The notes under the pieces are model-generated. The model was not told where the DNA came from, ran no database searches, and worked only from the letters and a program-made list of their open reading frames with translations. Below, piece by piece: positions 26,416 to 33,877 of a stretch of 64,000 bases of DNA. Position 1 is the first letter of the stretch. Each line of letters begins with the position of its first letter. Both the position numbers and the translations under genes were made by a program. This stretch comes from Variovorax sp. SG517 (GTDB lineage Bacteria > Pseudomonadota > Gammaproteobacteria > Burkholderiales > Burkholderiaceae_C): positions 682,001 through 746,000 of the forward strand of contig NZ_JABMJG010000001.1 of assembly GCF_013376045.1 (NCBI RefSeq), given 5' to 3'.

Positions 26416-26775
26416 TCAGACCGCGAGCGCCTGCCCCACGTCCTGCGTCTTGCGGCGCGCGAGCGCGAGGTTGGACTTCGACTTGTCGAGCACCAGGTAG
26501 ACGAACAGGCCCTCGTGCTTCTGCAGCGGGCGGATGATGTGGTACTGGCGGCCGAGCGTGATCAGGATGTCCTCGATCACGTCGTTCAGGCCGAGCGCGT
26601 TCATGGTCTTGTGCTTGGCGCGCACTACCTCGGTATTGCCCGCGGCGGCAACTTCCAGGTCCACGCCCGAGCCGACCTGCCCCAGGATCATGCCGCTGCC
26701 GGAATCGACCAGCGCGGCGCACAGCGCACCGTCGATCGTCATCAGTTCGTCCATGGATTGCTTGATATTTGCCAT
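26416..26775 (-). CDS. Roadblock/LC7-domain protein 2
   Basis: 119 residues. A single Roadblock/LC7 fold: MANIKQSMDELMTIDGALCAALVDSGSGMILG followed by VVRAKHKTMNALGLNDVIEDILITLGRQYHIIRPL and VYLVLDKSKSNLALAR. In bacteria such proteins (MglB and relatives) bind small GTPases as activators or effectors. It is the last gene of the minus-strand set 28700-26416 and is 108 bases after the first Roadblock gene. The start MANIKQ is preferred over an upstream ATG because of the conserved domain start. Confidence 0.82.
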   Translation of the reverse strand: MANIKQSMDELMTIDGALCAALVDSGSGMILGQVGSGVDLEVAAAGNTEVVRAKHKTMNALGLNDVIEDILITLGRQYHIIRPLQKHEGLFVYLVLDKSKSNLALARRKTQDVGQALAV

Positions 26776-26883
26776 CGAAGTCTTTCGTAGTGCATCGCCC
26801 TGAGAATCGGCCGCCACCCGGGCGAGTGATGAGCGGCGGCCGCTTTTTGAAAAGGCTGAGGACGCGTTCGGGCGCTCGGGCTC

Positions 26884-27267
26884 TCAGGCGCGCTGCAGGG
26901 CGAGCGTCGCCTGCTTGGAGAAGTACAGGACCTGGCCGATCAACGCGTCCTTGCCCGTCACCACGCTCACGATCAGGTCGGCCTCTGCGTTGCGGGCCTG
27001 CAGCATCAGGATGTGGCCGAGCGCGGTCTCTATCGCCACGTTCTCGCACTGCCCCAGCCCGCTCTCCTCGCCGGCCACGGCGCCGAGCGCGGCCAGCGAG
27101 CTCGCGATGGCCGACAGGCGCGCGACCTGCGCGTTGTTCTCGGTGCGCGCAGCCAGCTCCAGGCCGTCTTCCGTCGCGATCACCACGGCCTTGGCGCCCT
27201 TGATCTCGCGCATGAGCGTGTCCACGGCGGTCTCGGCGGCGTCCTTGATGCGGGGGGAGATGTTCAT
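26884..27267 (-). CDS. Roadblock/LC7-domain protein 1
   Basis: 127 residues. A Roadblock/LC7 domain covers nearly the whole chain: TAVDTLMREIKGAKAVVIATEDGLELAAR, ASSLAALGAVAGEESGLGQCENVAIETALG and LIVSVVTGKDALIGQVLY. This form (MxxL...G...ATEDGL) resembles MglB-type partners of small GTPases. It lies 65 bases after the GTPase gene in the same direction, so a direct functional link is likely. Confidence 0.85.
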   Translation of the reverse strand: MNISPRIKDAAETAVDTLMREIKGAKAVVIATEDGLELAARTENNAQVARLSAIASSLAALGAVAGEESGLGQCENVAIETALGHILMLQARNAEADLIVSVVTGKDALIGQVLYFSKQATLALQRA

Positions 27268-27332
27268 GTGGCTCGGGTCCGGCGAAGGAAGAAAGGAAAA
27301 GGAAAAAGGAAGGAGAAGAGGCGGCGCGGTGG

Positions 27333-27857
27333 TCAGGCTTCCAGCTGCAGCAGCAGCAACTCGAGCAGCTGCACCACCTGCTGCGGATCGGTCACGTTGG
27401 CCGGCAGCACGGGGCTCAGCACGCCCTTGTCCTGCATGCGCTGGGCGTAGGCGTCGAGCCCTGGCTCGGGGTGGGTCTCGGTGCGGCCCACCGCGACCAC
27501 GCAGGCGGTCCTGTCGATGAGTTCGGAGAAGCCGTCGAGGTACACCTCGAGGTCGGCCAGCGGATCGGGGCGGCTGTTGTCGACCAGGATCACGAGGCCC
27601 AGCGCGCCGCGCGCGAGGATGCGCCACATGAAGTCGAAGCGCATCTGCCCCGGCGTGCCGTACAGGCGCAGCTTCTCTCCGTTGTCCAGCGTGAGTTCGC
27701 CGTAGTCCAGGCCGACGGTGGTCGTGGCCTTGGCGACCGAGGTGTCGCTGTTGCGAACCTCCGTGCGCACCGGCGCGATCTCGCTCACGGCCGCGATGGC
27801 GGTGGTCTTGCCCGCACCCATGGTGCCGGTGAAAAGTATCTTGTGCTCCACGCTCAT
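27333..27857 (-). CDS. Small Ras/MglA-like GTPase with altered G4 motif
   Basis: 174 residues. P-loop GTMGAGKT (11-18), switch-I-type Thr run (TTT, 45-47), G3 motif TPGQ (68-71, with the catalytic-type Gln) and the LVILVDNSRPDP strand before G4. The usual NKxD guanine motif is replaced by GRTE (124-127), so nucleotide specificity is uncertain. It belongs to the bacterial SRPRB/CvnD-like GTPase group. The neighbours, two Roadblock proteins and one unknown protein, form a module like MglA/MglB of Myxococcus or the Streptomyces conservons. Predicted cytoplasmic switch. Confidence 0.83.
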   Translation of the reverse strand: MSVEHKILFTGTMGAGKTTAIAAVSEIAPVRTEVRNSDTSVAKATTTVGLDYGELTLDNGEKLRLYGTPGQMRFDFMWRILARGALGLVILVDNSRPDPLADLEVYLDGFSELIDRTACVVAVGRTETHPEPGLDAYAQRMQDKGVLSPVLPANVTDPQQVVQLLELLLLQLEA

Positions 27858-27905
27858 TCAGGGTCGGTCGATGTCGTCGATGTCATGTAGCGCAGGCTCA
27901 TCGCT

Positions 27906-28700
27906 TCAGGCCCTCGGTCCGGAGGCCAGCAGCCCGAGGCGGCTGCGGATGCGCGCGAGCAGGCCCGGCTGCACGGTGTCGCGCGCCACCGCAGGAACAT
28001 GGGACGCATCGCTGCCCGCCGAGGCCTGCGAATCGGGCCAGATCGACTCGGGCGCGCGGCTGGCCGCGAAGCCGGTGCCGTCGCTCCTGCTGCTGCTGTT
28101 GCTGTTGCTGGCCGTGACGAATCCCGCCTTCTCGAGCGCCGCGATGAAATCCGCGCACTCCTGGGCACTGGCGCCCGATCTCTGCTGAAGCGCCTGCAGC
28201 GACGCCGGCCGGCTCGCGAGCAGCGTGGCGAGCTTCATGCGCATGGTGGTCTCCAGCAGCGCGAGCGAAGGCCAGCGCAGCAGCCGGTATTCCTCGCCGC
28301 GCTCGGCGGCGCGGTCGCGGGACGCGGCAAGGCCGAGTTCGCGGGCATGGATCACCATCGCACCGAGCCGGTTGAGCATGGTCTCGAGCGCATCGGCATG
28401 CAGCGGCAGGCGCAGGAAGGGGCCGCGCGACGGCGGGTTCTCGCCGATCGTCAGCAGCGGCGCCGAGCGGTCGTCGGCTTCGGCGGGCGGCTCCGGAAGC
28501 CGGTCGCCCACCACCCGCAGGTCGGCGCCCTCGACCTGCCAGGCCCAGTGCTGCTGGGTGCGGTGATCGAGCAGCCGGACGAGGGATTTGAAGAGGAGTT
28601 CGTCGCGGGCGGGCAGACCTTCGACGCTGAAGCTCAGCAACGGCCGGCGGCCGCGCGGCAAGGTGGCTGGCGAGCTCATCGGCGGCTCGGGCGTAGCCAT
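27906..28700 (-). CDS. Unknown protein, first gene of the GTPase/Roadblock module
   Basis: 264 residues (or 257 from ATG at 28679). No known family recognised. Residues about 20-125 form an alpha/beta domain ending PSRGPFLRLPLHADALETMLNRLGA; residues about 145-200 (RWPSLALLETTMRMKLATLLASRPASLQALQQRSG, then CADFIAALEKAGFV) look like a winged helix. A Ser/Asn-rich linker follows, then a basic C-terminus (LLARIRSRLGLLAS). Only 48 bases separate it from the GTPase gene, so it probably is the effector or input of that switch. Its promoter may be in the AT-rich tract at 28815-28890. Confidence 0.7.
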   Translation of the reverse strand: MATPEPPMSSPATLPRGRRPLLSFSVEGLPARDELLFKSLVRLLDHRTQQHWAWQVEGADLRVVGDRLPEPPAEADDRSAPLLTIGENPPSRGPFLRLPLHADALETMLNRLGAMVIHARELGLAASRDRAAERGEEYRLLRWPSLALLETTMRMKLATLLASRPASLQALQQRSGASAQECADFIAALEKAGFVTASNSNSSSRSDGTGFAASRAPESIWPDSQASAGSDASHVPAVARDTVQPGLLARIRSRLGLLASGPRA

Positions 28701-29171
28701 GCGGTGACCAGCGCCGAGCGCACCAACCTGGGGCTTTCTTGCGGTTTGAACTGCAATTCCGGAGCTCCCATCGGAAAGGCACCCTGCGGAAAGCCTTTAC
28801 GGCCCGCCTCCAATCGAATGCCTAAGTGTTAAATGATTGTTTCTGGGAAAATATAACACTCGTTGCAATTAAAAACACTAGATTACAAAACCCGACTGAG
28901 GCCTACGGGAATCGGTAGCGACGAGCTCCGGCCGCTGCCGCCGCCCGCGCTGGCGCCTGCCGAAAAGGGGTTGTTCGGGCACCTCGTGGAGGGCCATTGG
29001 CTGCGGGCCCGGCGGCCCATGGCGCCGGGAGGCATCGGGTGGAGCAGGAGGATCCGGGCACCCGAGATCCGGGTCCAGTGGCAACCGGAGGCGGCGACGA
29101 AGGCCCGGAACCACAAGACGGCCATGAAGCGCCTGTAGCGCGCGGGGCTGGCCGGCAGCCTCGCGCCGGCA
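28701..29171. other. 471-bp intergenic region with AT-rich promoter island
   Basis: No convincing gene. 28815-28890 is strikingly AT-rich against its surroundings and holds a 7-bp inverted repeat AGTGTTA (28825-28831) / TAACACT (28854-28860). On the plus strand TTAAAT-N17-TATAAC could be a -35/-10 pair; on the minus strand TATATT could serve the module at 28700. The rest (28890-29171) is GC-rich, with only short frames of shadow-like composition. Confidence 0.55.
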
Positions 29172-31268
29172 TCAACGCAGCGCAGTCCGGTCGGTGATCA
29201 TCTTCGGCGTGATGAAGACCAGCAGCTCCGTCTTGTTGTACGTGCGGCTGCGCGAGCGGAACAGCGCCCCGACCACCGGTATCTCGCCCAGCACCGGAAC
29301 GCGCGACTCGTCGACGTTGTCGGTCAGCTCGAAGATCCCGCCGATCACGACGGTGCCTCCGTTCTCGACCAGCACTTCGGTCTGCACGTGCTTCGTGTTG
29401 ATCGCATAGCCCGCGCTCGTCGACTGGCCGACCGAGTCCTTGTTCACGTCGAGCGTCAGGATGATGTTGCCCTCGGGCGTGATCTGCGGCGTGACTTCGA
29501 GCTTCAGGTTGGCCTTGCGGAACGACACCGAAGTGGCGCCGCTGGATGTCGCCGCCTGGTAGGGCAGCTCGGTGCCCTGCTCGATCAGCGCCTTGGTCTG
29601 GTCCGCGGTCACCACGCGCGGGCTGGCCACCACCTTGCCCTTGCCTTCGTCCTCCAGCGCCGAGATCTCGAGGTTCAGGATCTTCGACAGGCTGGAGTTG
29701 TACAGCGACACGGCGAAGGTGCCGACGCTCGATCCGCTCGAGCTGGTGGCGGGCAGGTTGATGAAGTTGCTGGTCGAGTTGCCGGAGAAGGTGGTGGTGC
29801 CGTCGCTCGAGGTGGTCGGCTGCGTGCCGATGGAACTGTTGCTGCCCTTGACCGAGCCGCCGAGCTTCACGCCCAGCGACTTGCTGAAGGTGTCCGACGC
29901 TTCGACGATGCGGGCCTCGATCAGCACCTGGCGCACAGAGACGTCCAGCTTCTGGATCAGCTCCGCCACTTGCACCAGGCGCGACGGAATGTCCGACACG
30001 AAGAGCTGGTTGGTGCGCGGCTCGGCAATCACGCTGCCGCGCGCGCTCAGGATGCGGGTTGCCGACCCGCCGGCTCCGCCCGTCGACGAACCGGTGCCGG
30101 TCAGGCTCTGTGCGATGGCCGGCGCCTTCGCGTAGTTGAGCTGGAAGGAGCGTGTCTGCACGGGCTCCAGGTTCTGGATCGCCGCCTGCGATTCGAACCT
30201 GAGCTTCTCCTTGGCGTTGAGCTCGTCCTCGGGCGCGATGCGCAGCACGCTGCCGTTCTTGCGCATGCCGAGGTTCTTCGCCTCCAGGATGATGTCCAGC
30301 GCCTGGTCCCAGGGCACGTCCTTCAGCCGCAGCGTGAGCGTGCCGTTGACCGAGTCGGAGGTGACGATGTTGAAGTTGGTGAAGTCCGCGATCACCTGCA
30401 GCAGCGAGCGGATCTCGATGTTCTGGAAGTTCAGCGACAGCTTCTCGCCGTTGTAGCCGACGCCCTGCGTCAGCTTGGTCGGGTCGACCTTGCGCGGTCG
30501 CACCTCCACCACGAACTGGCTGTTGCTCTGGTAGGCGCTGTGCTCCCAGTCGCCGCGCGGCTCGATCAGCATGCGCACGCGATCGCCCGCCTGCTGCAGG
30601 CTCACGGCCTGCACGGGCGTGCCGAAGTCGGACACGTCGAGCCGGCGGTTCAGCCCCTCGGGCAGCGACGACTTCGTGAACTCGACCACGAGGCCCTTGC
30701 CCTGCTGGCGGATGTCGACGCCGACCTGGTCGTTGGGCAGCGACACGATCACGCGGCCGGTGCCTTCGGCGCCCAGGCGGAAGTCGACGTCGCGCAGCGG
30801 CAGCACGTCGCGGTTGCGGTTCTCCGCAAAGGTGGCCGACGCGGACGCCGCCAGCGCCGGGCCCGCGGCGGGCTGCAGCGTCACGAGCAGCGACTTGCCG
30901 CGCACCTCGCTCCTGTAGGCGGTCGCCTGTCTCAGGTTGATGACCAGGCGCGCGCGCTCGCCGGCCTGCACCACGTTGACCGAACGCAGGTTGCCCTGGC
31001 TCACGTCGATGGGCTCGCGGCCGAGGCCGCTGGCCATGCCCGGAAAGTCGAGTGCGATGCGCGGGGGCGACTGGATGGCGAAGCCGCTGGGCTCGGCGGC
31101 CAGTGGTTCGGAGAAGTCGACACGCAGCACTTCGCTGCCTGCCTGCATGGAACCCGTGACCGATTCGATCCTGTTCTGCGCCTGCGCCGCCGCGAGCGAG
31201 CCGAGCGCGAGGAGCAGGAAGGCGCACGCGCGCAACCAGCGCGCGGGCGCGAATGTCTGTTTGTTCAT
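29172..31268 (-). CDS. pilQ: Type IV pilus secretin PilQ (orphan)
   Basis: 698 residues. Signal peptide to about residue 30 (LGSLAAAQAQ). Two AMIN domains (about 32-130 and 142-245) that bind peptidoglycan, an STN domain (about 255-310, LNFQNIEIRSLLQVIADFTNFNIV), N1 domain (about 345-430) and the secretin core (about 460-695) ending RSRTYNKTELLVFITPKMI. It forms the outer-membrane pore for type IV pili. Normally pilQ closes a pilMNOPQ operon before aroK; here pilMNOP are absent and a porin lies upstream. The ATG at 31268 with AGGTGAA upstream is preferred over a longer frame. Confidence 0.92.
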   Translation of the reverse strand: MNKQTFAPARWLRACAFLLLALGSLAAAQAQNRIESVTGSMQAGSEVLRVDFSEPLAAEPSGFAIQSPPRIALDFPGMASGLGREPIDVSQGNLRSVNVVQAGERARLVINLRQATAYRSEVRGKSLLVTLQPAAGPALAASASATFAENRNRDVLPLRDVDFRLGAEGTGRVIVSLPNDQVGVDIRQQGKGLVVEFTKSSLPEGLNRRLDVSDFGTPVQAVSLQQAGDRVRMLIEPRGDWEHSAYQSNSQFVVEVRPRKVDPTKLTQGVGYNGEKLSLNFQNIEIRSLLQVIADFTNFNIVTSDSVNGTLTLRLKDVPWDQALDIILEAKNLGMRKNGSVLRIAPEDELNAKEKLRFESQAAIQNLEPVQTRSFQLNYAKAPAIAQSLTGTGSSTGGAGGSATRILSARGSVIAEPRTNQLFVSDIPSRLVQVAELIQKLDVSVRQVLIEARIVEASDTFSKSLGVKLGGSVKGSNSSIGTQPTTSSDGTTTFSGNSTSNFINLPATSSSGSSVGTFAVSLYNSSLSKILNLEISALEDEGKGKVVASPRVVTADQTKALIEQGTELPYQAATSSGATSVSFRKANLKLEVTPQITPEGNIILTLDVNKDSVGQSTSAGYAINTKHVQTEVLVENGGTVVIGGIFELTDNVDESRVPVLGEIPVVGALFRSRSRTYNKTELLVFITPKMITDRTALR

Positions 31269-31370
31269 TTCACCTGCCTTGAAACTGCGGCACCTTCTCC
31301 TCGCTGCGCCGAGTTCCCTCCCGGGTGCAGCGTGTTCCGGAGTCCGCGCAAGCCGTTGCGCGACCGGAAC

Positions 31371-31406
31371 GGGCAGCGCGGCGCCTTTGCGGCGGCCGCG
31401 CTGCCC
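31371..31406 (-). terminator. Hairpin downstream of porin copy B
   Basis: GGGCAGCGCGGC (31371-31382) and GCCGCGCTGCCC (31395-31406) pair perfectly over 12 bp, 27 bases past the porin B stop. No T-run follows on the minus strand, so it may be a weaker or RNA-stabilising structure. It differs wholly from the porin A terminator. Confidence 0.5.
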
Positions 31407-31432
31407 CGTCACATCCTCATGCGGTCAGAGGA

Positions 31433-32590
31433 TCAGAACGCGTGGCGGATGCCGAAGTCGTAGCCGGTGGAAGAACGCGGCAGGCCCGTGTAGCCCGTGC
31501 CCGTGCTGCCGTAGCCGGTGGTGCTCGCCGACACCAGGCTGCCCGTGTAGTTCGCGTCGTTGCGGTTGTTCACCCGCGCCACCGTCGCATACAGCGCCGT
31601 GCGCTTGGACAGGTTGTGCACGTAGCCGATCGCGAACTTGCGCGCCAGCGGGTCCTCGCCCGTGATGCCCGCCCCGCCCTCGTTGTAGCGAACCTGCGAG
31701 TACGACGCGCGGATCAGCCCCGCGCCCACCGGCACGGTCGCGCCGATCAGGTAGCCGTTGTAGCTGTCGTGCGTGTTGCCCAGCGCCGTGTCGAACTTGT
31801 TCTTCACGTTCGACAGCTCCCCGAACAGCTTCACCGGACCGAAGTCGTACGAAGCACCCAGGTTGATGGTCTGCACCTTGCGCTCCAGCGTGGTGGTGTC
31901 CGCCGCGATGCTCTGGCCCACGCCCAGGGCGACGTCCAGCGGGCCGTTGGCGTAGCCGAAGCGACCGCCGACGTAGCGGCCTGCACTGCTGCTGGTGGCA
32001 GCCGTGGTGCTGGTCGCGTCCGTGCTGGTGTTCTCGTGCAGCGCGTACTGGAACTGGCCATAGAAGCCGCCCAGGTTCGGCGGCAGGAAGTAGCCGATCG
32101 AGTTGCTCGCGCGCACGTAGTTGGTGTTGTTGATGGTGGCGTTGCCGCTGACGGTGCTGATGACGTTGGTGCCCGAGCCGTTGGTGCCGAACGGGTCGAA
32201 GACGGTGTCGTTCCAGAAGGTGGGCGTGTAGTCGCGGCCCAGGCGCAGCTCGCCGAAGCCACCCGACAGGCTCACGGTGGAGCGGCGCGCGAAGGTGGAG
32301 ATGCCGGTGGCGCCGTCGTCGTTGGTGATGGGCGCTTCGAGCCAGAAGCTCGCTGCAAGCCCGCCGCCGAGGTCTTCGGTGCCGCGAAAGCCGATGCGGC
32401 TGGAGTTGTAGGCGGAGTTGCCCAGGCTGGTCTTGCTTTGCTTGACGGACGCTCCGGTGATGGCGTCGCGCGAGGTCGTCGACTGGTAGGTCAGGCCGGC
32501 GTCCACGACGCCGAACAACGTGACTGACGATTGGGCAGAAGCCAGGCCGCAGACGGCCAGGGCGGCGAATGCCGTGAGGGTTTTCTTCAT
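31433..32590 (-). CDS. Gram-negative trimeric porin (Omp32 type), copy B
   Basis: 385 residues, translation identical to that of the gene at 1467-2624, including the signal peptide and the C-terminal GIRHAF. Only three silent base differences were found. It lies just upstream of pilQ in the same direction and diverges from the TolC-like gene at 32810. Its regulatory region shares only short blocks with that of copy A, so the two may be expressed under different conditions. Confidence 0.93.
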   Translation of the reverse strand: MKKTLTAFAALAVCGLASAQSSVTLFGVVDAGLTYQSTTSRDAITGASVKQSKTSLGNSAYNSSRIGFRGTEDLGGGLAASFWLEAPITNDDGATGISTFARRSTVSLSGGFGELRLGRDYTPTFWNDTVFDPFGTNGSGTNVISTVSGNATINNTNYVRASNSIGYFLPPNLGGFYGQFQYALHENTSTDATSTTAATSSSAGRYVGGRFGYANGPLDVALGVGQSIAADTTTLERKVQTINLGASYDFGPVKLFGELSNVKNKFDTALGNTHDSYNGYLIGATVPVGAGLIRASYSQVRYNEGGAGITGEDPLARKFAIGYVHNLSKRTALYATVARVNNRNDANYTGSLVSASTTGYGSTGTGYTGLPRSSTGYDFGIRHAF

Positions 32591-32603
32591 TCAGGGTTCT
32601 CCA
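31433..32603 (-). repeat. 1.17-kb direct repeat, copy B (porin gene)
   Basis: Second copy of 1467-2637 in the same orientation, 29,966 bases away. Both edges of identity coincide with the coding sequence plus its ribosome site; flanks differ. Confidence 0.9.
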
Positions 32604-32654
32604 GTTTCAGGTCTGATGCGGCCGTTCGGTATCGACCGGCTGTACGCATCGTTT

Positions 32655-32673
32655 CGTCCAATTCAGGAGGAAT
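32655..32673 (-). promoter_or_regulatory. Candidate tandem response-regulator site, porin B
   Basis: The minus strand reads ATTCCTCC-TGA-ATTGGACG, 65 bases upstream of the porin B start. The second half-site is nearly that of the bamA-like site (ATTGGCGG). It is among the few blocks conserved between the two porin upstream regions. Confidence 0.4.
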
Positions 32674-32754
32674 TTGGTGGTTCGGCTTTGCGCCGCATCG
32701 AGTGTTGTGCGCGCACATCACACCTGTGCGCGGGGCTGTTTCACTGCCACTCAA

Positions 32755-32773
32755 ATTTCTCCCAGATCGCCTG
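32755..32773 (+). promoter_or_regulatory. Candidate tandem response-regulator site, TolC-like gene
   Basis: ATTTCTCC-CAG-ATCGCCTG, with the same first half-site and spacing as at 6286. It lies 36 bases upstream of the GTG start at 32810. Confidence 0.4.
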
Positions 32774-32809
32774 AAAAGATGCGCTCATGACGAAGCTGGA
32801 AACTCTGGC

Positions 32810-33859
32810 GTGAAGCGCTCAAGAATGCTGGCGGCAGCGATGTGCGGCACGCTGGCCATCGCGTGCGCCGGTACGAGCATCGCGATGGTGCGCTCGACCT
32901 CCGTGCTCGCCGCAGGCATGTTCGTCGATCGCGGCGAAGCACGCACTCGCGCCCGCATGGAGCCGCAGTCGTGGTGGGTCGGGTTCGAAGACCCCGCGAT
33001 GAACAGGCTGATGGCCGCATCGCATGGAGGCAACGCAGAAGCGGGCATTGCCGCAACATACATCGCGCTGAAGGTGAAGACGCTGGAGCTCGTCTACCTC
33101 GAGAACACGCGCGCGGCCGTCTCGCGGCAGGCGGCGCTCATCAAGAACAGCGCGCTTCCGCACGACGACTTCGCGAAGCAGCTCGCGCAACGGCGCTCCG
33201 CCGCGCAAACCGCCATCGAGAAACTGCAGGCCCAGCGCGCGAGCTACATCGCCTACCTGGCCAGGCTGTGCCGCACGTCGGAAGCCGCGCTCGAGGAAAT
33301 GCTCGCCGACGCGCTGCAGAGCAAGCAGTTGCCCCGCTTCGCGGCCGATGTGCCGCGCGAGCTGCCGATGGCGGTGCTCGCCAACAGGAACGACATCAAC
33401 CTCGCCGCCGCGCTCTACGGCGCGGATCCATCGGCGATGCCCGAGGGCACCATCGACGCCGCGGCCGACGAGGCACGCGACATAGAGATGCCCGGCAAGC
33501 CCCTCTACGCCCACGCGGTCGCGCAGGCGCGCGAGCAGGTGGCCGAGGCGCTGCAACGGCTGCGGATGCAAAGCGACATCGCCAACGCCGCATACGCGCA
33601 CGTCGTGAATGCGCGGGAGGCCTTCGAGGCGTCGAAACTGCGCCGCGACCGGGGCGAAATCTCCGAAGTGCAGCTCATGGAGGACTACCAGGGCCTGCTG
33701 CTCGACCTGCACGTGCTGGCCGCAGCCAACGGAGAGCTTGCGCTCGCGTGGGTCGTCTTCATGGGAAGCATCGGAAGCGGTGCATCCATCGACACCGTCG
33801 CTGACCTGCAGCAGATGCCGCTTCTGCACAAAGTCTCCCGAAAGTTGCGCAATCCTTGA
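32810..33859 (+). CDS. Degenerate TolC/NodT-like exported protein
   Basis: 349 residues from the GTG at 32810, which supplies the basic VKRSR start of a signal peptide; ATG at 32825 is an alternative. The phrase PQSWWVGFEDPAMNRLMAAS (residues 52-71) is the N-terminal signature of NodT-type outer-membrane efflux factors. Two long alpha-helical stretches follow (about 75-165 and 230-310), as in TolC hairpins. It is about 100 residues shorter than usual and its beta-strand segments are not evident, so pore formation is doubtful. It precedes the NERD gene by 18 bases and is probably co-transcribed with it and the regulator at 34647. Confidence 0.6.
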   Translation: MKRSRMLAAAMCGTLAIACAGTSIAMVRSTSVLAAGMFVDRGEARTRARMEPQSWWVGFEDPAMNRLMAASHGGNAEAGIAATYIALKVKTLELVYLENTRAAVSRQAALIKNSALPHDDFAKQLAQRRSAAQTAIEKLQAQRASYIAYLARLCRTSEAALEEMLADALQSKQLPRFAADVPRELPMAVLANRNDINLAAALYGADPSAMPEGTIDAAADEARDIEMPGKPLYAHAVAQAREQVAEALQRLRMQSDIANAAYAHVVNAREAFEASKLRRDRGEISEVQLMEDYQGLLLDLHVLAAANGELALAWVVFMGSIGSGASIDTVADLQQMPLLHKVSRKLRNP

Positions 33860-33877
33860 GATCCGAAGGAGCTCCAC

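Noticed and set aside
27249..27330. Purine/pyrimidine-skewed tract between Roadblock 1 and the GTPase as a regulatory element
   Set aside because: The A/G-rich run near 27280-27320 probably just contains the ribosome site of the Roadblock gene; no dyad or repeat unit was found.
28883..29125. Short minus-strand frame of 80 codons after pilQ
   Set aside because: Ser/Arg/Pro-rich, no ribosome site, no motif; the region lies in a gene-poor gap and the frame is probably chance.
1467..32603. Porin repeats as part of a composite transposon
   Set aside because: No transposase, terminal inverted repeat or target-site duplication was seen at either repeat; the edges coincide with the coding sequence.
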